A program made the position numbers and the translations under genes. A stretch of DNA of 56,634 nt. Source: an uncultured Tissierellia bacterium (GTDB lineage: Bacteria; Bacillota; Clostridia; Tissierellales; Tissierellaceae). Of this stretch, positions 15,965 to 24,290 are shown one piece after another. The notes beneath the pieces were generated by a model. That model saw only the letters and a program-made list of their open reading frames with translations, did not search any database and was not told the DNA's origin. How positions within the stretch are numbered: position 1 is the stretch's first letter; each line of letters opens with the position of its first letter. The DNA is taken from positions 1-56,634 of the forward strand of contig CAMIXG010000010.1 of NCBI GenBank assembly GCA_946402705.1, read 5' to 3'.

Positions 15965-16933
15965 TTATTTAACTTCTAATACTCCATTTACAACTTTTAT
16001 TTCTTTTTGTAGTACTTCACTTATGAAGTCTACTGGAACATAAGTTTTTCCATCCTTAAGTTCTGGTGCTGAAGAAAGTTCAAATGGAGCTACTTTATTA
16101 TAGAAATAACTATTTTTCCCAATTTGTAAACTTGTCCAAAATGGCATTTTAGTAAGTTCCATAGGTTTATCTTTACCATTCCACTCTAACTCATATTTCA
16201 TAATATCTGCAACATCTCTTAAAGATATCATTGTCACATCATTACCCTTGTGGTATAAAGATGCCTTCGCGTCTTTACCTTCATATTTTATTCCATCAAG
16301 CTTTTCAATCTTAGTATTTTTTTCTGGCTTAACTTCTTGATTTTTATCCTCTAATACTACAACAAGCTCTGGTGTAGTTTGAGCTGGTATAGATCTAGTT
16401 GATGCTCCATAATAAACTAATAATAATTTATCTTGGTATTCTTTTGGTTCCTTCACATTTAACTTAAGCATACCATCTGAACTAACTAAATCTTTGTCAA
16501 ACTTATCTAATTTAGTTTGTACTCCCTTATCACCATTATTTATTATTATTGCTCTTGGGTTCATTTGTGATGGATAACTAAGTGCGACAGGTGTATTTTT
16601 ATGGTAATAAACTGTTACATTTGCACCTTTTACTAGATGGGCTCTCTTTTCTTCTCTAGTTGGATTCATATCTCCTACATATACATCATCAAAAACATTG
16701 TAGATCATTTGATTTTCATCATTATCTTTGTTTCCTACTAAAATAGCAAACTCTTCTCCTGATCCTAAAACTTCTTTAATAACTCCTGTATGATGTCTGT
16801 ACTCACCTTTTCCTTCTTCTTGATTTTGAGCTATCTCAAGTGCAGCTGTTTTTGAGTTAGCAAATATGGACATAGGCACAACTACCATAGAACTCACTAA
16901 TAATACTGCCAACACTTTTTTTCCATTTTTCAT
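15965..16933 (-). CDS. Secreted protein with copper-amine-oxidase-N-like stalk domain
   Basis: A 322-residue exported protein. The signal peptide is MKNGKKVLAVLLVSSMVVVPMS..IFA/NS. Residues of about 40-200 form a β-rich region of unknown family. The last ~90 residues match the stalk domain (often called Cu_amine_oxidN1): VTMISLRDVADIMKYELEWN, then PFELSSAPELKDGKTYVPVDFISEVL. That domain is a general cell-surface module in Clostridia and does not imply oxidase activity. RBS TAAGGAGGGAAATT. Confidence 0.82.
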   Translation of the reverse strand: MKNGKKVLAVLLVSSMVVVPMSIFANSKTAALEIAQNQEEGKGEYRHHTGVIKEVLGSGEEFAILVGNKDNDENQMIYNVFDDVYVGDMNPTREEKRAHLVKGANVTVYYHKNTPVALSYPSQMNPRAIIINNGDKGVQTKLDKFDKDLVSSDGMLKLNVKEPKEYQDKLLLVYYGASTRSIPAQTTPELVVVLEDKNQEVKPEKNTKIEKLDGIKYEGKDAKASLYHKGNDVTMISLRDVADIMKYELEWNGKDKPMELTKMPFWTSLQIGKNSYFYNKVAPFELSSAPELKDGKTYVPVDFISEVLQKEIKVVNGVLEVK

Positions 16934-17053
16934 AATTTCCCTCCTTAATAATCTTCATAATAGTATTTTTCTTACTTATTATTTACCACATAATAACATA
17001 GAATAACAAAAATATGTAGATTGTAATAATACTGTAACCAGACTTTAGCTTTC

Positions 17054-17102
17054 TTGACTTTTAAATAATTAAGTATATACTGTATATATAGATTATATAC
17101 AG
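17054..17102 (+). promoter_or_regulatory. Promoter and GntR operator of the ytrA-like operon
   Basis: TTGACT (17054-17059), a 16-nt spacer and TATACT (17076-17081) form a near-consensus promoter. CTGTATATA-TAGAT-TATATACAG (17080-17102) is a perfect 9-bp inverted repeat overlapping the -10 and the expected transcription start, ending 16 nt before the GntR start codon. This is the expected place for an autorepression site. Confidence 0.7.
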
Positions 17103-17118
17103 TTAGGATGGTGATGGC

Positions 17119-17493
17119 TTGAATATCATAATAAGCAACTCTGATAAAAGACCTATTTATGAACAAATTGTAGCTCAGATAAAATCTGATATTATTTCGG
17201 ATAAATTAAAAACTGGAGATAAGATACCATCTATTAGATTTTTAGCAAAGGAGCTTAAGATAAGTGTAATAACTACTAAAAGAGCCTATGATGAGCTTGA
17301 AAATGAAGGTTTTGTAACCACAGTTCCTGGCAAGGGAACTTTTGTAGCAGCCAAAGATGAGCACTTTATAAAAGAAGAAATTTTAAAAGATATTGAAATT
17401 CACTTTTCAGAAGCTATTACAAAGGGTCAACTAGTCAATTTAACCCTTGATGATTTAAAAGATATTTTGGAAAATTTATGTATGGAGGAATGA
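17119..17493 (+). CDS. GntR-family repressor, YtrA/YhcF subfamily
   Basis: A 124-residue regulator: an N-terminal winged helix (PIYEQIVAQIKSDIISDKLKTGDKIPSIRFLAKELKIS, then TTKRAYDELENEGFV and the wing PGKGTFV) and a short helical tail. Lack of a large effector domain is typical of the YtrA subfamily, which usually controls linked ABC transporters. Start is a TTG at 17119; no ATG fits. Its gene is 4 nt upstream of the ABC ATPase and carries a dyad operator in its promoter. Confidence 0.9.
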   Translation: MNIIISNSDKRPIYEQIVAQIKSDIISDKLKTGDKIPSIRFLAKELKISVITTKRAYDELENEGFVTTVPGKGTFVAAKDEHFIKEEILKDIEIHFSEAITKGQLVNLTLDDLKDILENLCMEE

Positions 17494-17497
17494 TAAT

Positions 17498-18349
17498 ATG
17501 ACTTACTCATTACAGGTAAATAATTTAAATAAAACTTTATCTGGCTTTTCCTTAGAAGATATTTCATTTAATATTCCATCTGGTAGTATAGTTGGATTAA
17601 TAGGTGAAAATGGTTCTGGAAAAACTACAACAATAAAAAACCTATTAAATATTATGAAAAAAGACAGTGGTGATGTAATATTTTGGGATAAAAGTTTTGA
17701 TAACCATGAAATAACTATAAAAGAGGAACTCGGAGTAGTTATGGATGAAATTTTTTTCCCAAACAATTTTACACCAATTATGATAAATAAAGTGTTAAAC
17801 AATACTTATAAAAATTGGGATGAAGAAAAGTTTTTTTCTTATTTAGAGAAATTCAAACTTCCCAAAGACAAAATTTTTAAAGAATATTCTAAGGGTATGC
17901 AAATGAAGCTATCTATCTCTTCTGCCCTTAGCCACAAGGCTAAAATGATTATACTAGATGAACCAACTTCTGGCTTAGACCCTATAATTCGCTCTGAAAT
18001 TTTAGATGAGTTTTTAGACTTTATACAAGATGAAGAATGTAGTATATTATTTTCGACCCATATAACATCTGATTTGGATAGGATAGCTGACTATATAATA
18101 TTTATACATGAAGAAAAAATTGTATTTTCCAAAGATAGGGAAGAACTACTAACTGACTATGGTGTTGTTCATACCACAGAAGAAGAACTTGATAAAATAC
18201 CCAAAAAGCTTATACTTCGTATTATGAAAAATGATTTCAGTGTATCTGTTTTAGTAAGAAATAGGTATGAACTATCTGAGCAGTTTATAGTTGATAGTAC
18301 AACAACTGAAAACATAATGCTATTCTTTATAAAGGGGGAAATATTATGA
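17498..18349 (+). CDS. ABC transporter ATP-binding protein, YtrB-like
   Basis: A 283-residue ATPase. Walker A GENGSGKTTT, signature YSKGMQMKLSIS, Walker B MIILDEPTSGLD and the H-loop STH are all intact. The accessory C-terminal ~70 residues are typical of GntR-linked YtrB/YhcG/EcsA-type ATPases. It overlaps the permease gene by 4 nt (ATGA). Together with a single permease it would form an ABC-2-type exporter; the substrate is unknown, and cell-envelope stress is a common trigger for relatives. Confidence 0.9.
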   Translation: MTYSLQVNNLNKTLSGFSLEDISFNIPSGSIVGLIGENGSGKTTTIKNLLNIMKKDSGDVIFWDKSFDNHEITIKEELGVVMDEIFFPNNFTPIMINKVLNNTYKNWDEEKFFSYLEKFKLPKDKIFKEYSKGMQMKLSISSALSHKAKMIILDEPTSGLDPIIRSEILDEFLDFIQDEECSILFSTHITSDLDRIADYIIFIHEEKIVFSKDREELLTDYGVVHTTEEELDKIPKKLILRIMKNDFSVSVLVRNRYELSEQFIVDSTTTENIMLFFIKGEIL

Positions 18350-18954
18350 AAGCTTTGATTATAAAAGATTTTCTTAATTTAAAACATATTATAAAAAGTC
18401 AATTTCAAATTCTACTTGTATTTATTGCCCTTGGATTTATAACAAAAAATCTATTCTTTATTATTAGTATTTTAGCAGTTTTAAGTATTAGTTACAATCT
18501 AACTTGCTTTGCTTATGATGAAAATAGTCGTTTTTATTCTTATGGTTTAGCTTTACCAATAAATAGAAAAGATATAGTCTTTAGTAGGTATGTTACATCA
18601 TATATAGTTTTCTTAGTCACTAGTATGTTGATATTATTACTAACTTATATGAATAGTATAATCTTTAATATTTCAAACTATTTCATCTCTATAACGCTTT
18701 TGTTTGTATCAGTATTATTAATAGCTATTTTTACTCCAATTGCCTTTAAATTTGGACTTGAAAAAGCTAAGATAAGTATGATTTTTTCAGTGAGTTTTTT
18801 ACCAATTGTACTAATTAACATATTTAAAAGTTTAAATCTAAATATAAATTTAAATAGTCTTTATTTGAAAATAATCCCAATGATAATTTTATTAATAGTT
18901 TCTTTTGTATCCATAAAACTATCAACTATTATTGTATCAAAAAAAGATTTTTAA
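18346..18954 (+). CDS. ABC-2 type permease (YtrC/BcrB-like)
   Basis: A 202-residue membrane protein with about six predicted helices (for example IQLLVFIALGFIT, YIVFLVTSMLILLLTYM, ITLLFVSVLLIAIFTPIAF, IIPMIILLIVSFVSI). The segment SYNLTCFAYDENSRFYSYGLALPINRKDIV.SRY is the conserved loop of the ABC2_membrane_5 family. RBS AAAGGGGGAAATATT lies inside the end of the ATPase gene. Last gene of the operon, followed by a strong terminator. Confidence 0.87.
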   Translation: MKALIIKDFLNLKHIIKSQFQILLVFIALGFITKNLFFIISILAVLSISYNLTCFAYDENSRFYSYGLALPINRKDIVFSRYVTSYIVFLVTSMLILLLTYMNSIIFNISNYFISITLLFVSVLLIAIFTPIAFKFGLEKAKISMIFSVSFLPIVLINIFKSLNLNINLNSLYLKIIPMIILLIVSFVSIKLSTIIVSKKDF

Positions 18955-18967
18955 CTTAAAAAATTAT

Positions 18968-18993
18968 AAAAGACAGGTATTAGCCTGTCTTTT
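18968..18993. terminator. Bidirectional terminator between the ABC operon and the 1052-residue ORF
   Basis: The stem AAAAGACAGG/CCTGTCTTTT (18968-18977 with 18984-18993), loop TATTAG, is followed on + by a T run. Read on the minus strand, the loop holds a TAA stop (18982-18980) of an open frame that I interpret as the displaced tail of the large ORF. Confidence 0.85.
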
Positions 18994-19088
18994 TTTCATA
19001 AAAAGGGAATGATATTAACTTATTATATGTTTTATTCTCACCTACATGAGTATATTCAAATATTTCCTTTCCAATTCTAAAATGTACT
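18980..19088 (-). pseudogene. Probable displaced C-terminal tail of the large unknown ORF
   Basis: Right after the TAA of the 1052-residue ORF (19091-19089), the frame shifted by +1 stays open for 36 codons and reads KVHFRIGKEIFEYTHVGE, then NKTYNKLISFPFYEKKTG, ending at a TAA inside the terminator loop. The composition is protein-like rather than spacer-like. Genes in this window repeatedly end inside their terminator stems, so this stop is the expected natural end. One extra T at the TAA would explain the break. It may be a real mutation or a sequencing error; no programmed-frameshift motif was seen. Confidence 0.5.
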
Positions 19089-22000
19089 TTACTTAATCTT
19101 AAAACTTATCTTATGTCTGTACTTATTGCTTAAATCTATTGTTTGAACTGGAAATTTTTCATCCCTCTCTTCATCAATGGTTATGATACTTCCATTTGAA
19201 ACATAAGCACTATGATTATAGATATCCTCATACTTATTGTTTGTTTTATTATACCTAAAATAAAAAGTTTCAATCTCTTTAGCGTCAAGATTTTCTTCAT
19301 AAACACGCTCAATTTTCAATGTTTTTATTTCATCTTTTGTAATAGTTTGCAATGCAAGTTTTATCCCAAGTTTTTTTATTTTTTTGTCCAAATCAAGTAG
19401 TAATTTTTCCATTTCGCTCTCCAGATATTTTACCTGCTTAAACTTTTTCAACTTGGTTATTTTTTCAAGCTGCTTTTCTTTTAATTCTATTTTCTCAAGT
19501 AATTCTCTCACTGTATAACTTTCATCTTGTTTCTTATTTACACACCTAACCTTTAATCTATATTTTTCTTCTATAAAAGACCTATACTCAAAAACTAGTT
19601 GCTCTTTTTTCATATAATAATCATTTATTACATTTTTATTTAAGCTATCTCTCAATATATCTTTTACCTGAAACTCTGTCATCTTCTCTTCCAGTCTTCC
19701 TGCTACAGATAATTCATCCTTGATGTTTAAAACCTCCAAGAGTAATTTTTCATCCCTCATGGAAAGTATATTGGCCTTTAGGTAACCTAACCGGTCTAGT
19801 TTTATAATGTCTATGTCTTGTATTATTTTTTCAAATTCTAGCTCCCTCTTATACTTGGATAAAATTGTGTTTATTGAGCTTTCATCTTTCTCAGCTCTTT
19901 TATATAAAAGCTCTAATTCTATATCATTCAACAATTTATAGACTATTTTATAATACTCAAATACTGGTACTATAAATGATTTTATATAATTATTATTTCT
20001 ACTTTCCAATCTATAGATAAGATCATTATCCCTTATATCTCCAACATTATCTGTAAAATAGTTTTCAATAAACTTATTTATTTGAACCAAACTGGAAGGC
20101 TCAATGAATACATCTGTAACACTATAGCTTAAAAGCTGCAATTTAGAAGTATTTCTTTCAAATAATTTCAGATTACTAAAAAACTTATTTTTTCTCTTTA
20201 TATTATTTGGTGTATCCACAAGTTTTATATCATACATATTCTTTTTCACAAATCGTAAAAACTCAGACTTTATTTCCATAGGAAGTAAACTATATATAAG
20301 TATATAGATTTTTAAAAGGTTACTCTCATTTGATACATTAAATAGGTCTTCTGAGTTTCTAAACTGATACTTTTCTATTATCTTAGTAATCATCCTATCC
20401 CTATCTTTTAGCTTTAGGATTTCTAAAAACTCCTCCTTACTTACCCTTCTAGTATTCCATTGTCCATATTCATTCATTGAATCTACTAAGGAGTTTACAT
20501 TTTCATCATCTTTCAAACTAGCCTTATTTTCATCCCAAAATCTTTTTATATAGGCAAAGGCAAACTGCATCTTAATCTGTAACCTATATTTTGAATTTAA
20601 ATTTGTTATATTTTTCATCTTTCTATTTAATTTCAAAATTTCTTCATTTTCTATGGATTTATCAACATTTTCCATTAAATTTTTTCTAGCATTATAAAGA
20701 TTTTTATACTCTTTTGATAATTGTATATCATCTATAAATGGAGCTCCTATCCATTTTTTTAAGTTTTTATAATCCTTGAGTAAAAATTCATTTGGCTTAT
20801 GACTATTTTCCAATATATCTATGGTTTTAAAAAAATACTTACTATATTCTTCAAGAGCTAGTCCATTTTCACCTAGATATTTATCTATATTATAGTTTAC
20901 AAAGTCATTGAATCCTTCTACTCTCTCTGAAATATTAATATACCTACTTAGGATTTTCTTAGCCTTTATATTTTCACCCAGTACAAAAATCCTGGTTTTT
21001 TCACTTAGATAATTGGTTTTTATATTTGTCTTAACTAGATTCACCTTATCCATTATCTTAAAAATATCTAGATTTAAAAGATCCTTTAAATCTTCTTCAC
21101 CTATAAAAACTTCCTCACCTGAATAGATTTGCCTAAAAGTTTCATAATTATAGCTAAACATTTCTCTTTTCAGAAAAGATACTATTTTATATATCTTTCT
21201 AAAATCTTCTCTGGTATTTATTTCTTCTATGCCTATATATCTTTCTTCTAATTTTCTCTTGCTTTCTAAGTAAGTTTTATCTTCTATGTCCAAATTATCT
21301 ATTTGCCTATCTATATTTTCATTATGACCTTCTATAAAAGTGCAAACTTCTATATTTAGCCCCTTATCCTTAAAGACCTTATTCATAAAAATACTATAGT
21401 CTCTATTCCAGTTGATTCCTTCTTCCACATCTAATATATCTAGGTCTTTTCCATTATGCTCTTCGAACTCACTAGAGGCTACTTTTAAGTCTTTTACCAT
21501 TAGATTATTTATTACCTTATAGTATAAAAGCATGTTTGACCTATAATCTACAAATTTATTAATCCAAATGATTTCCCTAGAACTGACATTTTTTATACCA
21601 GATATTCTTTCATAATAGTCATTTACCTGATTATCTAATAAAATCCTCTCTGTATAACTAAATGCCCTTCCAGTTTTTCTCCTCTTCTTAGGTCTTTCTA
21701 GTTCTAGTATTCTATTACAATATAGATTATAGTTAAGCTTTTCTAGTCTTATATCTCCATATTTTTTTTCTAATATCTTTCTAGTTTTGAGCTTATAAAA
21801 CAACCTATCTGATATCTTAACCCTCATTTGTAAATCATGATTTTTTGTCCTTATATACTCAATCTTTATAGTATATTTTTTTATTGGTCTATCTTCTACA
21901 ATTTTTTCCAAACTTAGGCTTCCATCATCTAAGTTTTTTACTATTACCCTAGTCTTACCAACAATGTTCTCTGTATCTACCTCATAAGTCGTATTATCTA

Positions 22001-22247
22001 AACTGTCATATACTCTAAGTACATTTAATTTACTAGTTGCAAATTCCTCTAAATCACCATTTTTCTTTACCCTTGTTCTAAATTCTAACTTTTTAAACTC
22101 TTTTTCATTATCTATTTCTAGAATATCTATTCCTTTATTTTTTCTATATATAACTTTTAATTCTTTTATTCCAAATTTATCAAAATCAGAAACTATAACC
22201 TTCACTATGGATGACTTGTTAGGCTTTCTATTTTTAGTAGTTTTCAT
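19089..22247 (-). CDS. Very large Lys/Glu-rich protein of unknown family (1052 residues)
   Basis: I do not recognise this protein. There is no signal peptide, transmembrane helix, Walker motif, HNH, RuvC or R-x4-H HEPN motif; only six His occur. Residues 1 to about 160 look β-rich (IVKVIVSDFDKF, LEFRTRVKKNGDLEEF, KTRVIVKNL, KYTIKIEYI); about 160-900 look almost entirely helical and highly charged; about 912-962 form a coiled coil (ELLEKIELKEKQLEKITK); the last ~80 are β-rich again. The RBS AAGGCGGTGTTATA precedes ATG. Only 36 nt separate the start from the suf terminator and no clear promoter is seen, so read-through or a weak promoter is possible. Its C-terminus appears truncated by a frameshift. 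It sits alone between housekeeping operons, like an accessory insertion. Confidence 0.7.
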   Translation of the reverse strand: MKTTKNRKPNKSSIVKVIVSDFDKFGIKELKVIYRKNKGIDILEIDNEKEFKKLEFRTRVKKNGDLEEFATSKLNVLRVYDSLDNTTYEVDTENIVGKTRVIVKNLDDGSLSLEKIVEDRPIKKYTIKIEYIRTKNHDLQMRVKISDRLFYKLKTRKILEKKYGDIRLEKLNYNLYCNRILELERPKKRRKTGRAFSYTERILLDNQVNDYYERISGIKNVSSREIIWINKFVDYRSNMLLYYKVINNLMVKDLKVASSEFEEHNGKDLDILDVEEGINWNRDYSIFMNKVFKDKGLNIEVCTFIEGHNENIDRQIDNLDIEDKTYLESKRKLEERYIGIEEINTREDFRKIYKIVSFLKREMFSYNYETFRQIYSGEEVFIGEEDLKDLLNLDIFKIMDKVNLVKTNIKTNYLSEKTRIFVLGENIKAKKILSRYINISERVEGFNDFVNYNIDKYLGENGLALEEYSKYFFKTIDILENSHKPNEFLLKDYKNLKKWIGAPFIDDIQLSKEYKNLYNARKNLMENVDKSIENEEILKLNRKMKNITNLNSKYRLQIKMQFAFAYIKRFWDENKASLKDDENVNSLVDSMNEYGQWNTRRVSKEEFLEILKLKDRDRMITKIIEKYQFRNSEDLFNVSNESNLLKIYILIYSLLPMEIKSEFLRFVKKNMYDIKLVDTPNNIKRKNKFFSNLKLFERNTSKLQLLSYSVTDVFIEPSSLVQINKFIENYFTDNVGDIRDNDLIYRLESRNNNYIKSFIVPVFEYYKIVYKLLNDIELELLYKRAEKDESSINTILSKYKRELEFEKIIQDIDIIKLDRLGYLKANILSMRDEKLLLEVLNIKDELSVAGRLEEKMTEFQVKDILRDSLNKNVINDYYMKKEQLVFEYRSFIEEKYRLKVRCVNKKQDESYTVRELLEKIELKEKQLEKITKLKKFKQVKYLESEMEKLLLDLDKKIKKLGIKLALQTITKDEIKTLKIERVYEENLDAKEIETFYFRYNKTNNKYEDIYNHSAYVSNGSIITIDEERDEKFPVQTIDLSNKYRHKISFKIK

Positions 22248-22283
22248 TATAACACCGCCTTACAGATTGTTTTTGAGTACATG

Positions 22284-22318
22284 AAAAAAGAGTAGTTATT
22301 TTATTTCTACCCTTTTTT
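22284..22318 (-). terminator. Terminator of the suf genes
   Basis: The stem AAAAAAG-A-GTAG with CTAC-C-CTTTTTT (one mismatch) has an 11-nt loop. The minus strand ends in six T within the right arm. Confidence 0.7.
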
Positions 22319-22365
22319 ATTAAATAATTAATATAAATATTATATTGTAACCTTTTGTAACCTTT

Positions 22366-23283
22366 TTATTTTAAAAATCCAGATATTATTTCAGCTTCTG
22401 CTTCTTCTTCTGTAAGTCCTAATGATTGTAATTTTACAAGTTGTTCTCCAGCTATTTTACCTATAGTAGCTTCATGGATTAAAGATGAGTCTGGGTGATT
22501 TGCAAGGATTTCTGGTATGGCTGCAACCTTTCCATTTCCCATTATGATTGCATCGCACTCTGTATGTCCTTGTGATAAATTATTTCCTTCCATTCTGGAT
22601 CTAAACTCTTGAAATGAATCATCATTTGCTACCGACCTACTTATAACGTGAGAGCTGGCATTTTCTCCATTTAGCTCTACATTAAAGTCTGTTATGGCTC
22701 TTTGATTTTTATCTGTCATTATTTTTTCTTCTATAATTAGAGTGGCATTTTTTCCTATCTTACCACTAGTTTTTCTAATTGTATCATCTATACCTCTGAT
22801 TTGAACTGTATCCATTTTCATATAGCTGCCTTCTTCCATTTCAACTATAGTTGTAGGATTCATCTTATTCTTACCAGTTTTATCAGTTTCTCCATAATGT
22901 TTTTCAAGATATAGAACTTTAGCATTCTTACCTATAAAAAATCTATGAATTCCGTCATGTGATGATTCAGTTTCACCTGGATTGTGTATTCCACAACCTG
23001 CCACTATAGTAACATCTGCATCTTCACCTATATAAAAATCATTATATACTAGGTCTCCAAGTCCAGTTTTACTTATAACTACTGGTATATGGACACTTTC
23101 ATTCTTAGTTCCAGCCTTTATATTTATATCTATACCTGGGCTATCAGTTTTTGGGACAATTTCTATGTTTGCAGTACTATTTCTACCATAGGCTTCTCCA
23201 TTGGCTCTTATATTATAGGCTCCCATTGGGACATCATGTATTCCAGCTATTTCTTTTAATAAATTTTTGTATATTTTATCCAT
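22366..23283 (-). CDS. sufB: SufB/SufD-type Fe-S scaffold protein (minimal SUF)
   Basis: A 305-residue β-helix protein of the SufBD family, shorter than SufB (about 465) or SufD (about 430). Recognisable: VVYN-like GDLVYNDFYIGEDADVTIVAGCGIHN, then ISRSVANDDSFQEFRSRMEGNNLSQGHTECDAIIM, and HPDSSLIHEATIGKIAGEQLVKLQSLGLTEEEAEAEIISGF, the SufBD C-terminal signature. With SufC and no SufD, SufS or SufU beside it, this fits the two-component SMS/SufBC-like machinery of anaerobic bacteria and archaea. It assembles Fe-S clusters, such as those needed by Hcp and the Fe-S helicase. Start 2 nt after the sufC stop. Confidence 0.87.
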   Translation of the reverse strand: MDKIYKNLLKEIAGIHDVPMGAYNIRANGEAYGRNSTANIEIVPKTDSPGIDINIKAGTKNESVHIPVVISKTGLGDLVYNDFYIGEDADVTIVAGCGIHNPGETESSHDGIHRFFIGKNAKVLYLEKHYGETDKTGKNKMNPTTIVEMEEGSYMKMDTVQIRGIDDTIRKTSGKIGKNATLIIEEKIMTDKNQRAITDFNVELNGENASSHVISRSVANDDSFQEFRSRMEGNNLSQGHTECDAIIMGNGKVAAIPEILANHPDSSLIHEATIGKIAGEQLVKLQSLGLTEEEAEAEIISGFLK

Positions 23284-23285
23284 AC

Positions 23286-24005
23286 TTATTCTCCTTTCAA
23301 AAATTTACATTGGTCTGATATTTCTAAAAGTCTTGGAAGGATTTCATCCTTATCACTTACTTCACTAATCTCTCCATCTTCCATAAGTATTATCTTATCT
23401 GCTATATTTAAGATTCTTTCTTGATGGGATATTATTAAAATATTTCCCCTATATTTTTTATTCATATTCTCAAATACTTTTATTAAGTTTTGGAAACTCC
23501 ATAAGTCTATTCCTGCTTCTGGTTCATCTAAAACTGATAATTTTGTACCCCTAGCGATTATCATTGCTATCTCTACTCTTTTTAGCTCTCCGCCAGATAA
23601 CTTTTCATTTAATTCCCTGTCTAAATAATCATTTGCACAAAGTCCTACTTCTGATAAGTACTCACAAGCTTCATCATTATTCAAATCTTTCCCTGCTGCC
23701 AGTGATAAAATTTGCCTAACTGTTATACCTTTAAATCTAACTGGCTGTTGGAATGCAAAACTGATTCCAAGATTTGCCCTCTCTGTTATGTCTAAATCGG
23801 TTATATCCTTACCATCAAAAAGAATTTGTCCACTAGTAGGCTTTATTATTCCTACAATCATTTTTGCCATAGTGGATTTCCCACTACCATTTGGTCCTGT
23901 TATGGCTACAAAATCATCCTCTATCTTTATATTTATATTTTTTAAAATTTCTTTGTTTTTTCCATTTTCATCCACACTATAGTAGACATTTTTTAGTTCT
24001 AACAT
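23286..24005 (-). CDS. sufC: Fe-S assembly ATPase SufC
   Basis: A 239-residue soluble ABC ATPase of SUF Fe-S assembly. Walker A GPNGSGKST, the SufC-type Q-loop FAFQQPVRFKGI, signature LSGGELKRVEIA, Walker B LSVLDEPEAGID and LIISHQERIL are all present. It energises the SufB scaffold. The RBS AAGGAGATATAT precedes ATG at 24005, behind a near-consensus promoter. First gene of the suf pair. Confidence 0.93.
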   Translation of the reverse strand: MLELKNVYYSVDENGKNKEILKNINIKIEDDFVAITGPNGSGKSTMAKMIVGIIKPTSGQILFDGKDITDLDITERANLGISFAFQQPVRFKGITVRQILSLAAGKDLNNDEACEYLSEVGLCANDYLDRELNEKLSGGELKRVEIAMIIARGTKLSVLDEPEAGIDLWSFQNLIKVFENMNKKYRGNILIISHQERILNIADKIILMEDGEISEVSDKDEILPRLLEISDQCKFLKGE

Positions 24006-24086
24006 ATATATCTCCTTTCGAATTTATACGATATAAATATCAATATTTTATTACATATCTAAGTTTATTCATATGTTTGTAATTTA

Positions 24087-24115
24087 ATAATAAGCTTATA
24101 TTTATGAATTGTCAA
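24087..24115 (-). promoter_or_regulatory. σA-type promoter of sufC-sufB
   Basis: On the minus strand, TTGACA (24115-24110), a 17-nt spacer and TATTAT (24092-24087). The resulting leader of about 75 nt contains an AT-rich symmetric element around 24030-24045 (CGATATAAATATC) that could be a regulator site. Confidence 0.7.
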
Positions 24116-24255
24116 TCTTAATTCCTAGCATTTCAGTATAAATTAAATTTATAATATATTTTCTAAAAAAATAGAAGATATTTAGAAAGTTTTCCATGTT
24201 TTCACCTAACAATATACCCACTGTCAAAATTCAAAATTTCTATAAATATATAAAA

Positions 24256-24278
24256 AGAGAGAACCCTTAGTTCTCTCT
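24256..24278 (-). terminator. Terminator of the FtsX-like ABC transporter operon
   Basis: The stem AGAGAGAAC/GTTCTCTCT has a 5-nt loop and is followed on the minus strand by TTTTTAT. Confidence 0.85.
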
Positions 24279-24290
24279 AAAATAAACTTT

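Noticed and set aside
16972..17166. A minus-strand open frame upstream of the GntR gene
   Set aside because: It covers the promoter and operator region and the GntR start, lacks a ribosome binding site, and has a low-complexity Tyr/Ile/Val-rich translation.
19085..19105. Programmed ribosomal frameshift at the end of the large ORF
   Set aside because: The needed shift is +1. The site (AAG ATT AAG TAA A) offers no prfB-like element, good P-site re-pairing, X-XXY-YYZ heptamer or downstream pseudoknot that I can see. An indel is simpler.
19089..22247. A Cas13-type (type VI CRISPR) effector
   Set aside because: Length, charge and helical content are suggestive, and the N-terminal region loosely recalls Leptotrichia Cas13a by eye. 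However, no R-x4-H HEPN motif exists around any of the six His, and no repeat array or cas1/cas2 lies nearby. An inactive relative cannot be excluded without a profile search.
22248..22365. A short CRISPR-like or small-RNA region upstream of the large ORF
   Set aside because: Only a mismatched hairpin with a T-rich right arm is present, which is explained as the suf terminator. No repeated units are seen.
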